A DNA stretch of 64,000 nt from Blautia sp. MSJ-9 (GTDB lineage: Bacteria; Bacillota; Clostridia; Lachnospirales; Lachnospiraceae): contig NZ_JAHLQG010000034.1 of the NCBI RefSeq assembly GCF_018919065.1, positions 80,661 to 144,660 on the forward strand. Reading direction: 5' to 3'. Within the stretch, counting starts at the first letter, position 1; each line of letters starts with the position of its first letter. Under the pieces are notes generated by a model. The model saw only the letters and a program-made list of their open reading frames with translations, searched no databases and was not told the DNA's origin. Position numbers and translations under genes: made by a program. Positions 7,450 through 16,181 of this stretch are shown here, one piece after another.

Positions 7450-9657
7450 TTACTCGGCTCCTCTTTTAAAATGTCCCTTTGTGTATTCCCGCTTCGGAGG
7501 ATTCTCCCCCTTCTGATAAACATTTCGGAACTCTTCATAAATCTTTACTGCATCCTGTGGTTTCTCAATCGTAAATGCAAGTCTCAGAGAAGAAATTCCA
7601 AGCTTATCTATCTGTGGTTTCTCTTTCAGCAGGCCATAAGGGATACTGTTGTAAATGATATTATAGCAAGGAATGTGGGTATTTGTATTTTCCATTTTCC
7701 AGGGATCACAGACACATTTTGCTGTAAATTCCTTATCATAACGGTCTTTTAATGTTACCCACTCTTCCTTATGATTACACCCATAAACATTCTTATGCAC
7801 ACATTGAGCAGATAACATCAGCGGCAGATAACCATAAATGATCATTTCGCTGTTTCGATTATCCCTGTGCCGGATTTCTCCTTCATTCAGTTCAAACGGC
7901 ACAGTATTTCGCATAATCTTCTGTTCCTCCCAGAACTTAACTGCTTCATTATTCCAAGTGTACATATTGTGATCCAGCACACATTTGTCCGCCAGTCCAG
8001 CCTTACTCAGAATTGCAAATGTTTCCAGATTTCTTACAAGAAATCCATGCATGCCTCTGTCCAGCCATTCCTGAATCCGCGTCTCAAGCTCTTTGGGCAT
8101 CCCGTCTCGCATAATATGTGGAAGTGACAGATACATCTCTATTCCTCTGTCTACCCCTTCATCAAGACAGGCTTCCATTGCATCTGCATTCAGGTACATT
8201 CCCTGTATCCCTTCACTTTTATATAACGCAAGTGCTGTTTCTTTTTCTTCACAAGATACATAAATCGGAAGATTTTTTTGTTTTTTGCCAGAATTGTACT
8301 GCTGTGCACACAATTCTATGCCTTTTTCCTGCTTTACTTCTTCCCTTCTGTATGTTTTGAGGATTTCTTCCTCCAGTGCTTCCAGAGCCTGTCTGCGCGC
8401 CTCGTTCAGAATCTTCATCGGGATAAAAATGCTCTCATCCATCTGAATCTCCAGACTTTCCCATTCATACTCTGTATTCCCAAGCTTCTCCATCTGCGAA
8501 CGGACACGTTCCTCTGTCAGGGGCTGGTTCTGCGCATACTGTACTTCTCCTACAGATGCAGATCCATGAATTCCCCGGCAGGATACATCCAGTATTACCG
8601 GACTTCCCGGAAACAGGATCAGCGTTCCCTGCAATTTCTCTTTCTTCTTTATCAGTACAGGTGTAATGTCACCAGTTTTCTTCTCATTTGTAAATGCCAT
8701 CATGGAAGGACCGTTCTGCATCTGGTAATATCCTGTACAGGAACCGCCTCTGTTAAACAGATCCAGCAGATACTGTCTGTCTCTCTCCGACACTCTATAA
8801 TTCTCTGCGCCCTCTTCAAAAAGAAGATCCAAATATTTCCTGTATACAGAAGTTACCCCTGCCGTATATCCCGGCTGTTTCATTCTTCCCTCTATCTTCA
8901 GAGATGTCACTCCTGCATCCAGAATCTGCGGTAAAATTTCTATTGTAGAAATATCCTTCAGGCTCAGCGGACATACCTCTTTTTTTCCTTTTCCCGGATT
9001 TCTCTTTTGCTGTCCTGCTGTCTTCCTCTCTCCACATAATACAGTCTGATATGGCAGGCGGCATGGCTGGGCACAACGCCCTCTGTTTCCGCTTCTGCCT
9101 CCCAGAATACTGCTCATCAGACATTGTCCGGAATAACTGTAGCACAACGCACCATGGATAAAAGATTCTATCTCTATAGGGCTTGTCTCATGCATTCTCC
9201 GGATTTCTTCAAGGGAAAGTTCTCTGGCAGTTACTACGCGGGAAGCTCCCTGCTCTTCCAGAAATTTCATACCTTCTGGACCTGTCACTGTCATCTGCGT
9301 GCTGGCATGAATGTGCATTCCCGGGAACAGCTCTCTGACTGTCCGGAATACTCCCATATCCTGAACGATCACTGCATCCAGTCCGGCTTTATAATACGGA
9401 AGCAGATATTCATAAAGCTGCTCCGAAAGTTCTCTGTTCTTAAGAAGCGTATTGACAGTCAGGTAAAGTTTCTTTCCATGAATGTGGGCAGTGTCAATCG
9501 CACGGAGAAGTTCTTCTTCTCCAAAATTCTTCGCGTATGCTCTTGCTCCAAATGCTGCTCCTCCTACGTAGACTGCATCTGCCCCTGCACCAATGGCAGC
9601 TTCAAATCCTTCATACGATCCGGCAGGTGCCAACAATTCTATCTCATCTCTTCTCAC
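7450..9657 (-). CDS. U32 family peptidase-like protein with DUF3656 region
   Basis: The product has 735 residues. The N-terminal part (ELLAPAGSYEGFEAAIGAGADAVYVGG) is the U32 barrel, and a signature FIHGALCYSYSGQCLMSS followed by RCAQPCR carries the cysteines typical of the family. Members such as RlhA and TrhP take part in prephenate-dependent hydroxylation of rRNA or tRNA rather than proteolysis, so the peptidase name may mislead. A middle section (about 380-500) resembles DUF3656, and a second U32-like half follows. The GTG at 9657 has AGAGGT 6 bases upstream. Its stop precedes the ftsW-like start. Confidence 0.88.
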   Translation of the reverse strand: MRRDEIELLAPAGSYEGFEAAIGAGADAVYVGGAAFGARAYAKNFGEEELLRAIDTAHIHGKKLYLTVNTLLKNRELSEQLYEYLLPYYKAGLDAVIVQDMGVFRTVRELFPGMHIHASTQMTVTGPEGMKFLEEQGASRVVTARELSLEEIRRMHETSPIEIESFIHGALCYSYSGQCLMSSILGGRSGNRGRCAQPCRLPYQTVLCGERKTAGQQKRNPGKGKKEVCPLSLKDISTIEILPQILDAGVTSLKIEGRMKQPGYTAGVTSVYRKYLDLLFEEGAENYRVSERDRQYLLDLFNRGGSCTGYYQMQNGPSMMAFTNEKKTGDITPVLIKKKEKLQGTLILFPGSPVILDVSCRGIHGSASVGEVQYAQNQPLTEERVRSQMEKLGNTEYEWESLEIQMDESIFIPMKILNEARRQALEALEEEILKTYRREEVKQEKGIELCAQQYNSGKKQKNLPIYVSCEEKETALALYKSEGIQGMYLNADAMEACLDEGVDRGIEMYLSLPHIMRDGMPKELETRIQEWLDRGMHGFLVRNLETFAILSKAGLADKCVLDHNMYTWNNEAVKFWEEQKIMRNTVPFELNEGEIRHRDNRNSEMIIYGYLPLMLSAQCVHKNVYGCNHKEEWVTLKDRYDKEFTAKCVCDPWKMENTNTHIPCYNIIYNSIPYGLLKEKPQIDKLGISSLRLAFTIEKPQDAVKIYEEFRNVYQKGENPPKREYTKGHFKRGAE

Positions 9658-9701
9658 TCATATACCTCTCATATAAAACGAATAGCATCATCCGTATTTG
9701 T

Positions 9702-9740
9702 GTCAAGCGAATAAAAACATCCGCATTCAGCTATAATCAT
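9702..9740. repeat. Copy of the ATCCGCTTGA-type upstream repeat
   Basis: TCAAGCGAAT and ACATCCGC (plus strand) resemble the better-preserved copy near 35.7 kb. It sits about 45 bases upstream of the U32 start codon, the same relative place as other copies. Confidence 0.4.
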
Positions 9741-9774
9741 AAAGGGGAAATCACCGAAGTAATCCCCCCTCTTA

Positions 9775-10203
9775 TTATTTCAGCAGTTCATCAATCTGTT
9801 TCTCCAGCTCATTGTTCTGCTTTTCCAGTTCATCATTTTTTCCTGCCAGAAGGTTCTTCTGTTCGGTCAATTCCTGTTCATGCTTCTGTACTTCTTCTAT
9901 CTGCATACGAAGAGAAATCAGTTCGTGTTTCAGATTGTACATCTCCTGATCCTTCTGCTGTAAATCCTGTTCAAAAACCTCCGCCTGTTTCTTAGCCTTG
10001 AAATAATCGTCTGTGATATTCAGGCTGAGAAGTGTATGCTTGGTCTCCATCGGCTGTCTGCTGTAACCTGGCATACCACTTAATTCATCCATCTTTTTAT
10101 TTATATAGGATGCTACTTTCTGGAAATATTCTTCCGATTCATAACCTCCCAGCGTAATAATCTTACCTCCTATGATTACCTTTGCTGTATTTTTGACCGC
10201 CAT
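9775..10203 (-). CDS. zapA: Cell division protein ZapA
   Basis: The product has 142 residues. The N-terminal part (KVIIGGKIITLGGYESEEYFQKVASYINKKM) is a ZapA fold, and the last 80 residues form a long coiled coil rich in Glu, Gln and Lys. ZapA binds FtsZ in the cytoplasm and bundles its filaments at midcell. The coiled-coil tail is longer than in Escherichia coli ZapA. GGAGGCT lies 8 bases before the ATG. The gene lies upstream of the U32-FtsW-PBP genes, separated by about 117 bases, and may share their transcript. Confidence 0.9.
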   Translation of the reverse strand: MAVKNTAKVIIGGKIITLGGYESEEYFQKVASYINKKMDELSGMPGYSRQPMETKHTLLSLNITDDYFKAKKQAEVFEQDLQQKDQEMYNLKHELISLRMQIEEVQKHEQELTEQKNLLAGKNDELEKQNNELEKQIDELLK

Positions 10204-10494
10204 CCGTACGAGCCTCCTGTATCTTATTATTACTGTTTCGCAGTACTTTGCACTGATTCTTTAATTCCAGTCTGTATGTCACAAATTTATATCCTTTTGA
10301 AGAATATTCCGCAAAAGTTCTTCTGCCTGCAGTAACACCATATTTTTCTTTATGATCCTGTTATTGTTCTCAATATTTACAATAACAAAATCAGTTTCAA
10401 TCCGTCTCCTTATGTGCTGAGAATTCCGGACATTTATTTCATTATACTCGAAAGCGGTCGAAATGTATAGGAATTTTTAAAAAAGTTTTACTTT
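10204..10494. other. Intergenic region between ruvB and zapA
   Basis: No gene is seen. On the minus strand a TATAAT (10446-10441) could be the -10 box for zapA, but no good -35 lies 17 bases upstream. A short ATTACTGTTTCGCAGTA hairpin (about 10228-10244) sits just before zapA and loosely resembles the GTTACTG repeat family. Confidence 0.4.
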
Positions 10495-11499
10495 TTAATT
10501 TTTCTCCGGCATCGGATATCCCAGATGCTCATATGCAAGAGTAGATGCCATTCGTCCACGAGGGGTGCGATTCAGAAAACCATTCTGGAGCAGATAAGGC
10601 TCATATACATCCTCAAGCGTCCCTGAATCCTCACCGATCGCCGCTGCCAGAGTCTCCAGTCCTACAGGACCTCCCTGAAAGTTTACGATCATTGTTTGCA
10701 GGATCCTGCGGTCGATTTTATCAAGACCATACTGATCCACTTCCAGCAGATTCAATGCAAAACATGCTACATCATAAGTAATCCTGCCGTCATATTTTAC
10801 CTGGGCAAAATCACGTACTCTCTTCAGGAGACGATTTGCCAGTCGTGGAGTTCCTCTGGATCTCTTGGCAATCTCTGCCGCACCCTTCTCATCAATCTCC
10901 ACGCCCAGAACCTGTGCAGAACGGATAATGATAGTCTTCAATTCATCATGTGTATAAAACTCCAGATGGTGCATCACGCCAAAACGGTCACGAAGCGGTG
11001 CAGACAAAAGACCAGCTCTCGTTGTAGCCCCTACTAAAGTAAATTTCGGCAGATCCAGACGGATGGATCTGGCTGATGCACCCTTTCCGATCATAATATC
11101 TATGGCGTAGTCCTCCATTGCAGGATAAAGAACCTCCTCTACCTGTCTGTTCAGACGATGGATTTCATCCACAAACAGAATGTCACCCTCCTGCAGATTA
11201 TTCAGAATTGCTGCCATCTCTCCCGGCTTCTCAATGGCCGGCCCGGAAGTCACTTTCATATGAACGCCCATCTCATTGGCAATAATCCCGGAAAGTGTTG
11301 TTTTTCCAAGTCCTGGAGGGCCATAAAACAGTACATGATCCAACGCATCATGTCGCTGTTTGGCAGCTTCTATATATACTTTTAAAGTACTCTTGGTCTT
11401 CTCCTGACCAATGTAATCATCCAGAGTCTGAGGACGGAGATTTCCCTCCAGAGAGAAATCCTCCTCTGTGACATCTGTAGTTATAATACGTTTGTCCAT
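10495..11499 (-). CDS. ruvB: Holliday junction branch migration helicase RuvB
   Basis: The product has 334 residues, the usual RuvB length. It carries Walker [10 protein letters not shown] (about 60-68), Walker B DEIHRL, the sensor [17 protein letters not shown] and the C-terminal winged helix ending RTPRGRMA. RuvB is the AAA+ motor that drives branch migration of recombination intermediates with RuvA. AGGAG lies 9 bases before the ATG. It follows ruvA on the same strand after a 145-base gap that holds a 9-bp inverted repeat. Confidence 0.98.
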   Translation of the reverse strand: MDKRIITTDVTEEDFSLEGNLRPQTLDDYIGQEKTKSTLKVYIEAAKQRHDALDHVLFYGPPGLGKTTLSGIIANEMGVHMKVTSGPAIEKPGEMAAILNNLQEGDILFVDEIHRLNRQVEEVLYPAMEDYAIDIMIGKGASARSIRLDLPKFTLVGATTRAGLLSAPLRDRFGVMHHLEFYTHDELKTIIIRSAQVLGVEIDEKGAAEIAKRSRGTPRLANRLLKRVRDFAQVKYDGRITYDVACFALNLLEVDQYGLDKIDRRILQTMIVNFQGGPVGLETLAAAIGEDSGTLEDVYEPYLLQNGFLNRTPRGRMASTLAYEHLGYPMPEKN

Positions 11500-11596
11500 T
11501 TAATAATTACTCCTGGCCTTTCACTAACCTGTTTTTCTATATCCAGATATATCTGTACTTTTTTGCTCAAATACAGACAACTTATATTCCCTTTTA

Positions 11597-11643
11597 ATAA
11601 CAAAATCATTGCATCTGCTTCGCTGCACACGCGCTTTTGTTAT
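11597..11643. repeat. Inverted repeat between ruvA and ruvB
   Basis: ATAACAAAA (11597-11605) and TTTTGTTAT (11635-11643) form a perfect 9-bp stem around a 29-base GC-richer loop. It ends right at the ruvA stop. It could be a weak terminator or attenuator, or a small palindromic insertion. Confidence 0.5.
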
Positions 11644-11644
11644 A

Positions 11645-12253
11645 TCAGAAATTTTTTAATGCAGCTTTCAGTAATCCCTCTACATCATCCGGAGCCACAT
11701 CTGTAACCTTACGCACTGCACGAAGTGCATCTGTGCTGCTATATCCCAAAGCAATCAACGCCTCTACTGCTTCCTGTCTGCCATCTGATATCTCTCCAAG
11801 CCCTGCTGCCGCTTTCTCCTGCTCATGTGCCAGTTTCAGTTCAAATGCATCCTCAAGCTTCATCTTGTCTTTCAGCTCAAGAATCAACTTCTGTGCCGTC
11901 TTCTTACCGATGCCTGGAGCCTTGGACAGAGTCTTCACGTCATCTGAAAGAATTGCAAATCTCAGTTCATCTGCTGTGATCCCTGCCAGAACGCCAACTG
12001 CCGCCTTCGGTCCTACTCCATTTACTCCCAGAAGCAGCTTAAACATCTGTAGATCATCCTTGGATCTGAAACCATATAATTTCATGGCATCTTCTCTTAC
12101 ACTAAAATAAGTATGGATCTTCACTTCCTCACCCATATGGATGTTAGAGAGATCCGTACCTGTCATATATATATCATATCCGATTCCGCCCGCCTCAACA
12201 ATGACAGAGTTCTCTGTCATATCTACTGCCGTTCCATGAACAAATGCGATCAT
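11645..12253 (-). CDS. ruvA: Holliday junction DNA helicase RuvA
   Basis: The product has 202 residues with the three RuvA parts: an N-terminal OB domain (MIAFVHGTAVDM start), tandem helix-hairpin-helix motifs (LLGVNGVGPKAAVGVL and KAPGIGKKTAQKLILELKDK), and the C-terminal RuvB-contact domain (EAVEALIALGYSSTDALRAV). RuvA tetramers bind the four-way junction and load RuvB, whose gene follows. GGAGGAG lies 5 bases before the ATG. Confidence 0.98.
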   Translation of the reverse strand: MIAFVHGTAVDMTENSVIVEAGGIGYDIYMTGTDLSNIHMGEEVKIHTYFSVREDAMKLYGFRSKDDLQMFKLLLGVNGVGPKAAVGVLAGITADELRFAILSDDVKTLSKAPGIGKKTAQKLILELKDKMKLEDAFELKLAHEQEKAAAGLGEISDGRQEAVEALIALGYSSTDALRAVRKVTDVAPDDVEGLLKAALKNF

Positions 12254-12284
12254 GATATCTCCTCCGGTTTCTATTGCATTAATG

Positions 12285-12426
12285 GTTACTGTTCATATAT
12301 TACTGCCTCCAGTGACCATCACTTCTGAACCATCATAACACATCCTACATCAGAGTGCAAACATATATTCGAATATTCCAGATAAGTTTCTCAAGAAAAG
12401 GATTACTGTTCACTTCGTTTTAATCA
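12285..12426. repeat. Two GTTACTGTTCA repeat copies upstream of ruvA
   Basis: GTTACTGTTCAT (12286-12297) and ATTACTGTTCACTTCG (12402-12417) lie in the same orientation in the ruvA-rnfB gap. They match the ends of the 4.35 kb element. The 110 bases between them contain nothing else I can name. Confidence 0.55.
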
Positions 12427-12468
12427 CTAAAAAACTGCCATCCAGGTTTCCCCACACAGCAGTTTTTC
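12427..12468 (-). terminator. Terminator of the rnf operon
   Basis: Read on the minus strand, AAAAACTGC and GCAGTTTTTT form a stem with about a 20-base loop, ending in a T-run, about 20 bases after the rnfB stop. Confidence 0.8.
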
Positions 12469-12486
12469 GTATTTCTGTCTTTAGTT

Positions 12487-13278
12487 TTACTGAATAATGT
12501 GTCTCGGGCAGGCTTCTTTACATGCTCCGCAGTTTGTACATTTACTGTAATCTACATGAGCACAGAAGTTATCAACTGTGATTGCACCATTCGGACAGGT
12601 CTTCTCACATTTCTTACATCCGATACATCCAACTTCGCAGGCAGATGTAACAGCTTTACCTTTCGCATGAGAGCTGCACTGTACGAATGTAGTCTGGTCA
12701 TACGGAACAAGCTCGATCAGGTGCTTCGGACATTTCGCTACACATTTACCACAGGCCTTACATGCCTCTTTGTCAACGACTGCCACACCATTTACTACAT
12801 CAATTGCGCCGAATGGACAGGCTTTTACGCAGCTTCCGAATCCGAGACATCCAAATCCGCAGGCCTTTGCTCCGCCGCCAGGAATGAACGCCATCATTTC
12901 ACAATCTTCTACGCCTGTATATTCATAGTTGTCTTTTGTTTTCTCACAGGTACCTGCACATTTTACATATGCAACCTGACGGGCTGTCTCAACAACTTCC
13001 TGTCCCATGATCGCTGCGATCACTTTTCCGACAGGCTCACCGCCTACAGGACATCCGTTTACAGGTGCTTCGCCTTTAGCAATCGCTGCTGCCAGACCAT
13101 CACAGCCAGGGTAACCACAGCCACCGCAGTTATTTCCAGGAAGTGCTTCACGGACTGCAACTTCCTTCTCATCTACTTCTACTGCAAATTTATTACCAGC
13201 TACTCCGAGGAAAATACCAATAAAAAGACCGACTGCCGCAACCAGCACAGTTGCCGCGATAATTGCTCCTATATTCAT
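12487..13278 (-). CDS. rnfB: Rnf electron transport complex subunit B
   Basis: The product has 263 residues. An N-terminal membrane helix (about 5-27) is followed by a four-cysteine Fe-S domain (NNCGGCGYPGCDGLAAAI) and then ferredoxin-like cysteine clusters, including CKACGKCVAKCP, CIGCKKCEKTCP and CTNCGACKEACP. RnfB is thought to take electrons from reduced ferredoxin and pass them to the rest of the complex. It is the last gene of rnfCDGEAB, as in other Clostridia. It begins 13 bases after rnfA ends. Confidence 0.97.
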   Translation of the reverse strand: MNIGAIIAATVLVAAVGLFIGIFLGVAGNKFAVEVDEKEVAVREALPGNNCGGCGYPGCDGLAAAIAKGEAPVNGCPVGGEPVGKVIAAIMGQEVVETARQVAYVKCAGTCEKTKDNYEYTGVEDCEMMAFIPGGGAKACGFGCLGFGSCVKACPFGAIDVVNGVAVVDKEACKACGKCVAKCPKHLIELVPYDQTTFVQCSSHAKGKAVTSACEVGCIGCKKCEKTCPNGAITVDNFCAHVDYSKCTNCGACKEACPRHIIQ

Positions 13279-13291
13279 AACATTTCCCTCC

Positions 13292-13867
13292 TTAAATCAG
13301 TCCTGAAAATCCGAAGAAGGCAATTGCCATCAGTCCGGCTGTCAGCAGAACTGTAGGGAATCCCTGGAAGGATTTTGGAATGTCATTGTATGCGATTTTC
13401 TCACGGATACCAGCCATCAGCACGATAGAAATGGTAAAGCCGACTGCTGTTGCAAATCCGTTAATTGTTCCCTGAAGTATGTTATAACCTTTCTGTACGT
13501 TTGTAAGGGCAACACCGAGAACTGCACAGTTTGTTGTGATCAGAGGAAGATACACACCAAGTGCCTGATACAGAGAAGGCATTGCTTTCTTCAGGAACAT
13601 CTCTACAAACTGTACCAGCGCTGCGATCAGCAGGATGAATACGATGGTCTGCAGATAAGTCAGGTTTGTAGGAACGAGAATAGCATTGTAAATAATACCT
13701 GTCACAAAAGATGACAGTGTGATAACGAAGATGATCGCACCGCCCATGCCGGCTGCTGTCTCTACACTCTTGGAAACACCAAGGAAAGGACAAAGACCAA
13801 GGAACTGGCTGAGGACTACGTTATTTACGATCGCTGAGCTTACAAGTATGATCAAAAGTTCTTTCAT
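13292..13867 (-). CDS. rnfA: Rnf complex subunit A
   Basis: The product has 191 residues and six membrane helices, very conserved in this family (NNVVLSQFLGLCPFLGVS near the N-terminus and TTNCAVLGVAL in the middle). RnfA and RnfE form an inverted-topology pair in the membrane core. In such complexes one cysteine from each subunit (here in GLCPF and TNCAV) has been reported to hold a shared Fe-S centre. It ends 13 bases before rnfB and starts 6 bases after rnfE stops. Confidence 0.97.
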   Translation of the reverse strand: MKELLIILVSSAIVNNVVLSQFLGLCPFLGVSKSVETAAGMGGAIIFVITLSSFVTGIIYNAILVPTNLTYLQTIVFILLIAALVQFVEMFLKKAMPSLYQALGVYLPLITTNCAVLGVALTNVQKGYNILQGTINGFATAVGFTISIVLMAGIREKIAYNDIPKSFQGFPTVLLTAGLMAIAFFGFSGLI

Positions 13868-13873
13868 AATCCA

Positions 13874-14584
13874 TTACCCCCTTTTTCCCTTGCACATGGT
13901 ATTGCCGCAGGCTGCACAGCTTCCGCCGCAGTGAGGATTACTCGGGTCAATGCCACGTTTGGCTGCACCAAGTTTAAATTTGTTCTGTAATGCAGAAAGT
14001 GCTGCCAGAACAAAGAATGCTCCAGGTGCGAGGATAAAGATAGTGATCGGCTCATAACCGGCTTTACCTGCTGCAGCATCTGCCAGAGGAAGAATCTGAT
14101 GTCCGAAAATAGATCCGGCACCGATCAGCTCACGTACTGCACCGATACAGGTAATACTTAAGGTAAATCCAAGGCCCATACCAAGACCGTCAAATAAAGA
14201 CGCGATCGGTTTATTCTTGGATGCATATGCTTCTGCACGGCCAAGGATGATACAGTTAACTACGATCAGCGGAATATAAATTCCAAGTGAATCATACAGA
14301 CTTGGGATAAATCCCTGTAAAAGGAGCTGTACGACTGTTACAAATGAAGCAACAACTACGATAAATGCAGGCATACGAACTCTGTCCGGAATAAAGTTTC
14401 TCAGAAGAGAGATCATTAAGTTGGATGCTGCAAGGATGACTGTTGTAGTAAGTCCCATTCCGATACCATTAGTTGCAGATGTGGTGATGGCCAGTGTCGG
14501 ACACATACCAAGCATCAGTACAAAGGTAGGATTTTCTTTGATGATTCCGTTATACAAACGTTCTGCAGGTGTGTTTGGTTTCAT
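13874..14584 (-). CDS. rnfE: Rnf complex subunit E
   Basis: The product has about 236 residues with six membrane helices and the RnfE core (ENPTFVLMLGMCPTLAIT, IVVNCIILGRAEAYAS). It is paralogous to RnfA. The C-terminus carries a short cysteine-rich tail (CGGSCAACGNTMCKGKRG), which is common in clostridial RnfE and of unknown use. Start choice is between ATG at 14584 and an adjacent GTG at 14587; AGGAGG lies 6 to 9 bases upstream. The GTG would overlap the rnfG stop by one base. Confidence 0.96.
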   Translation of the reverse strand: MKPNTPAERLYNGIIKENPTFVLMLGMCPTLAITTSATNGIGMGLTTTVILAASNLMISLLRNFIPDRVRMPAFIVVVASFVTVVQLLLQGFIPSLYDSLGIYIPLIVVNCIILGRAEAYASKNKPIASLFDGLGMGLGFTLSITCIGAVRELIGAGSIFGHQILPLADAAAGKAGYEPITIFILAPGAFFVLAALSALQNKFKLGAAKRGIDPSNPHCGGSCAACGNTMCKGKRG

Positions 14585-14586
14585 CA

Positions 14587-15192
14587 CTAGTTTCCTCCTT
14601 TCTCATACTGGAATGCACATAAGCCGGCGTTGACACCGTTTGTCATGGCATTCGTTGTGATTGTGGCACCACTTAACGCATCGATCTGATTGTCTGCTGT
14701 GGCACCGGTTTTTGTATATTCAAATTTATCTACTTTCTTATCTTTGAACTGATCCTTAAATGCATCTGTGTTTGCTCTCATACCAAGACCTGCGGTCTCA
14801 CCGATGGAAAGAATGGAAATTCCGTTCAAAGTTCCATCATCCATGATTCCCATTGCAAACTGGATATCTCCGCCGTAACCTTCGGAAGTGGTTACTGTAA
14901 ATGCATATCCCAGTTCATTGCCGGAAGCATCTTTTGCAAGCATGGTCTCATCAATAGACTGCGCTGCATATCCGTTTTCGTCCAGATAAGACTGCAGTGC
15001 GTCTGCATCTACATCTACAACATCAAAGCTGTCAGCATCTGCAAAAACAGCTTTATAAGCGTCCTGTTTTGCCTGTGCTTCCTGCTTTGCGATCGGGTCA
15101 GCTGTAATATCCTGGACTACGCCAAGGGCAAGTCCTGCTACCAGTGTGATCACTGTAATAGCGATCGTATCTTTGATAATTCTGTTACTCAT
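14587..15192 (-). CDS. rnfG: Rnf complex subunit G (flavoprotein)
   Basis: The product has 201 residues: one N-terminal membrane helix, then an extracytoplasmic FMN-binding domain. The motif LSGATITT near residue 175 holds the threonine to which FMN is covalently attached in this family. It overlaps rnfD by 4 bases (ATGA type), so the two are translationally coupled. Confidence 0.97.
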   Translation of the reverse strand: MSNRIIKDTIAITVITLVAGLALGVVQDITADPIAKQEAQAKQDAYKAVFADADSFDVVDVDADALQSYLDENGYAAQSIDETMLAKDASGNELGYAFTVTTSEGYGGDIQFAMGIMDDGTLNGISILSIGETAGLGMRANTDAFKDQFKDKKVDKFEYTKTGATADNQIDALSGATITTNAMTNGVNAGLCAFQYEKGGN

Positions 15193-16166
15193 GCTTTTTT
15201 GCCCCCTTTCCCAAATGCCGGGTGACGAGTCACACGTTCGATCATTGGAACTAACAGGTTGCAGAAAATAATCGCATAGGATACACCCTCTGCAGAACCG
15301 CCGAAGAGACGGAAGATTGCAGTCAGTACACCAAGACAGACACCGTATACATACTGTCCTCTAGGTGTGATCGGTGTTGTGACATAGTCTGTAGCCATGA
15401 ACCATGCACCAAGCATAAGACCGCCGCCGAAGATATGGCTGAACAGATAGTTCACATCAAATCCCTTGCCTGTTCCAAGCATGTAAAGGATTACAAATAC
15501 TGCAAAAGATCCGATATAAGTAAGCGGGATCTTAAGATCGATGACTTTATAAACCAGAAGGATTGCTGCACCGATGAGGATCGCAATTGCTGAAGTCTCA
15601 CCAATTGTACCCTGAATATCACCGATAAACATATGTAATACGGATACAGAACCATCTGTAAATCCATTCTGTTTCAGAGCTGCCAGAGGAGTTGCACCGG
15701 AAACAGTATCTACTACGCCTCTGAAGTTGTCACTTACTGCGAAATCTGTCATCTTTCCCGCAAAAGAGATCATCAGGAAACATCTTCCTGCAAGTGCCGG
15801 GTTCATGAAGTTCTGTCCCAGACCACCGAAGAGCTGTTTTACAACGATAATCGCGAATGCACTACCAAGTACAGGCATCCAGAGCGGAATGGATGCAGGC
15901 ATATTTAATGCAAGTAATAAACCTGTAACAACTGCACTGAAGTCTGTAATCGTGTTCTTCTTGTGCATCAGTTTATCATAGATCCACTCAAAGAATACAC
16001 TGGAAGCAACGGTAATTACTACTACCAGTAAGGCGCGAACGCCAAAATTATAAATTCCAAACAGTGTGGTCGGCAGAAGCGCCAGTACCACAAGCTGCAT
16101 GATTTTGCTTGTTGTCATCTTATCCCGGACATGGGGATTGGATGATACATGTAACATCTGATCCAT
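15189..16166 (-). CDS. rnfD: Rnf complex subunit D
   Basis: The product has 325 residues with about nine membrane helices and the covalent flavin motif VSGATPLAA near residue 155. RnfD is the NqrB-like membrane subunit thought to take part in ion translocation (Na+ or H+, not decidable here). It lies between rnfC and rnfG with tight spacing. Confidence 0.97.
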   Translation of the reverse strand: MDQMLHVSSNPHVRDKMTTSKIMQLVVLALLPTTLFGIYNFGVRALLVVVITVASSVFFEWIYDKLMHKKNTITDFSAVVTGLLLALNMPASIPLWMPVLGSAFAIIVVKQLFGGLGQNFMNPALAGRCFLMISFAGKMTDFAVSDNFRGVVDTVSGATPLAALKQNGFTDGSVSVLHMFIGDIQGTIGETSAIAILIGAAILLVYKVIDLKIPLTYIGSFAVFVILYMLGTGKGFDVNYLFSHIFGGGLMLGAWFMATDYVTTPITPRGQYVYGVCLGVLTAIFRLFGGSAEGVSYAIIFCNLLVPMIERVTRHPAFGKGGKKA

Positions 16167-16181
16167 TATGATGTCCCCCTT

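Noticed and set aside
12499..13356. A 285-codon plus-strand frame opposite rnfB
   Set aside because: It mirrors rnfB codon usage, is rich in Cys, Thr and Phe, and has no family features.
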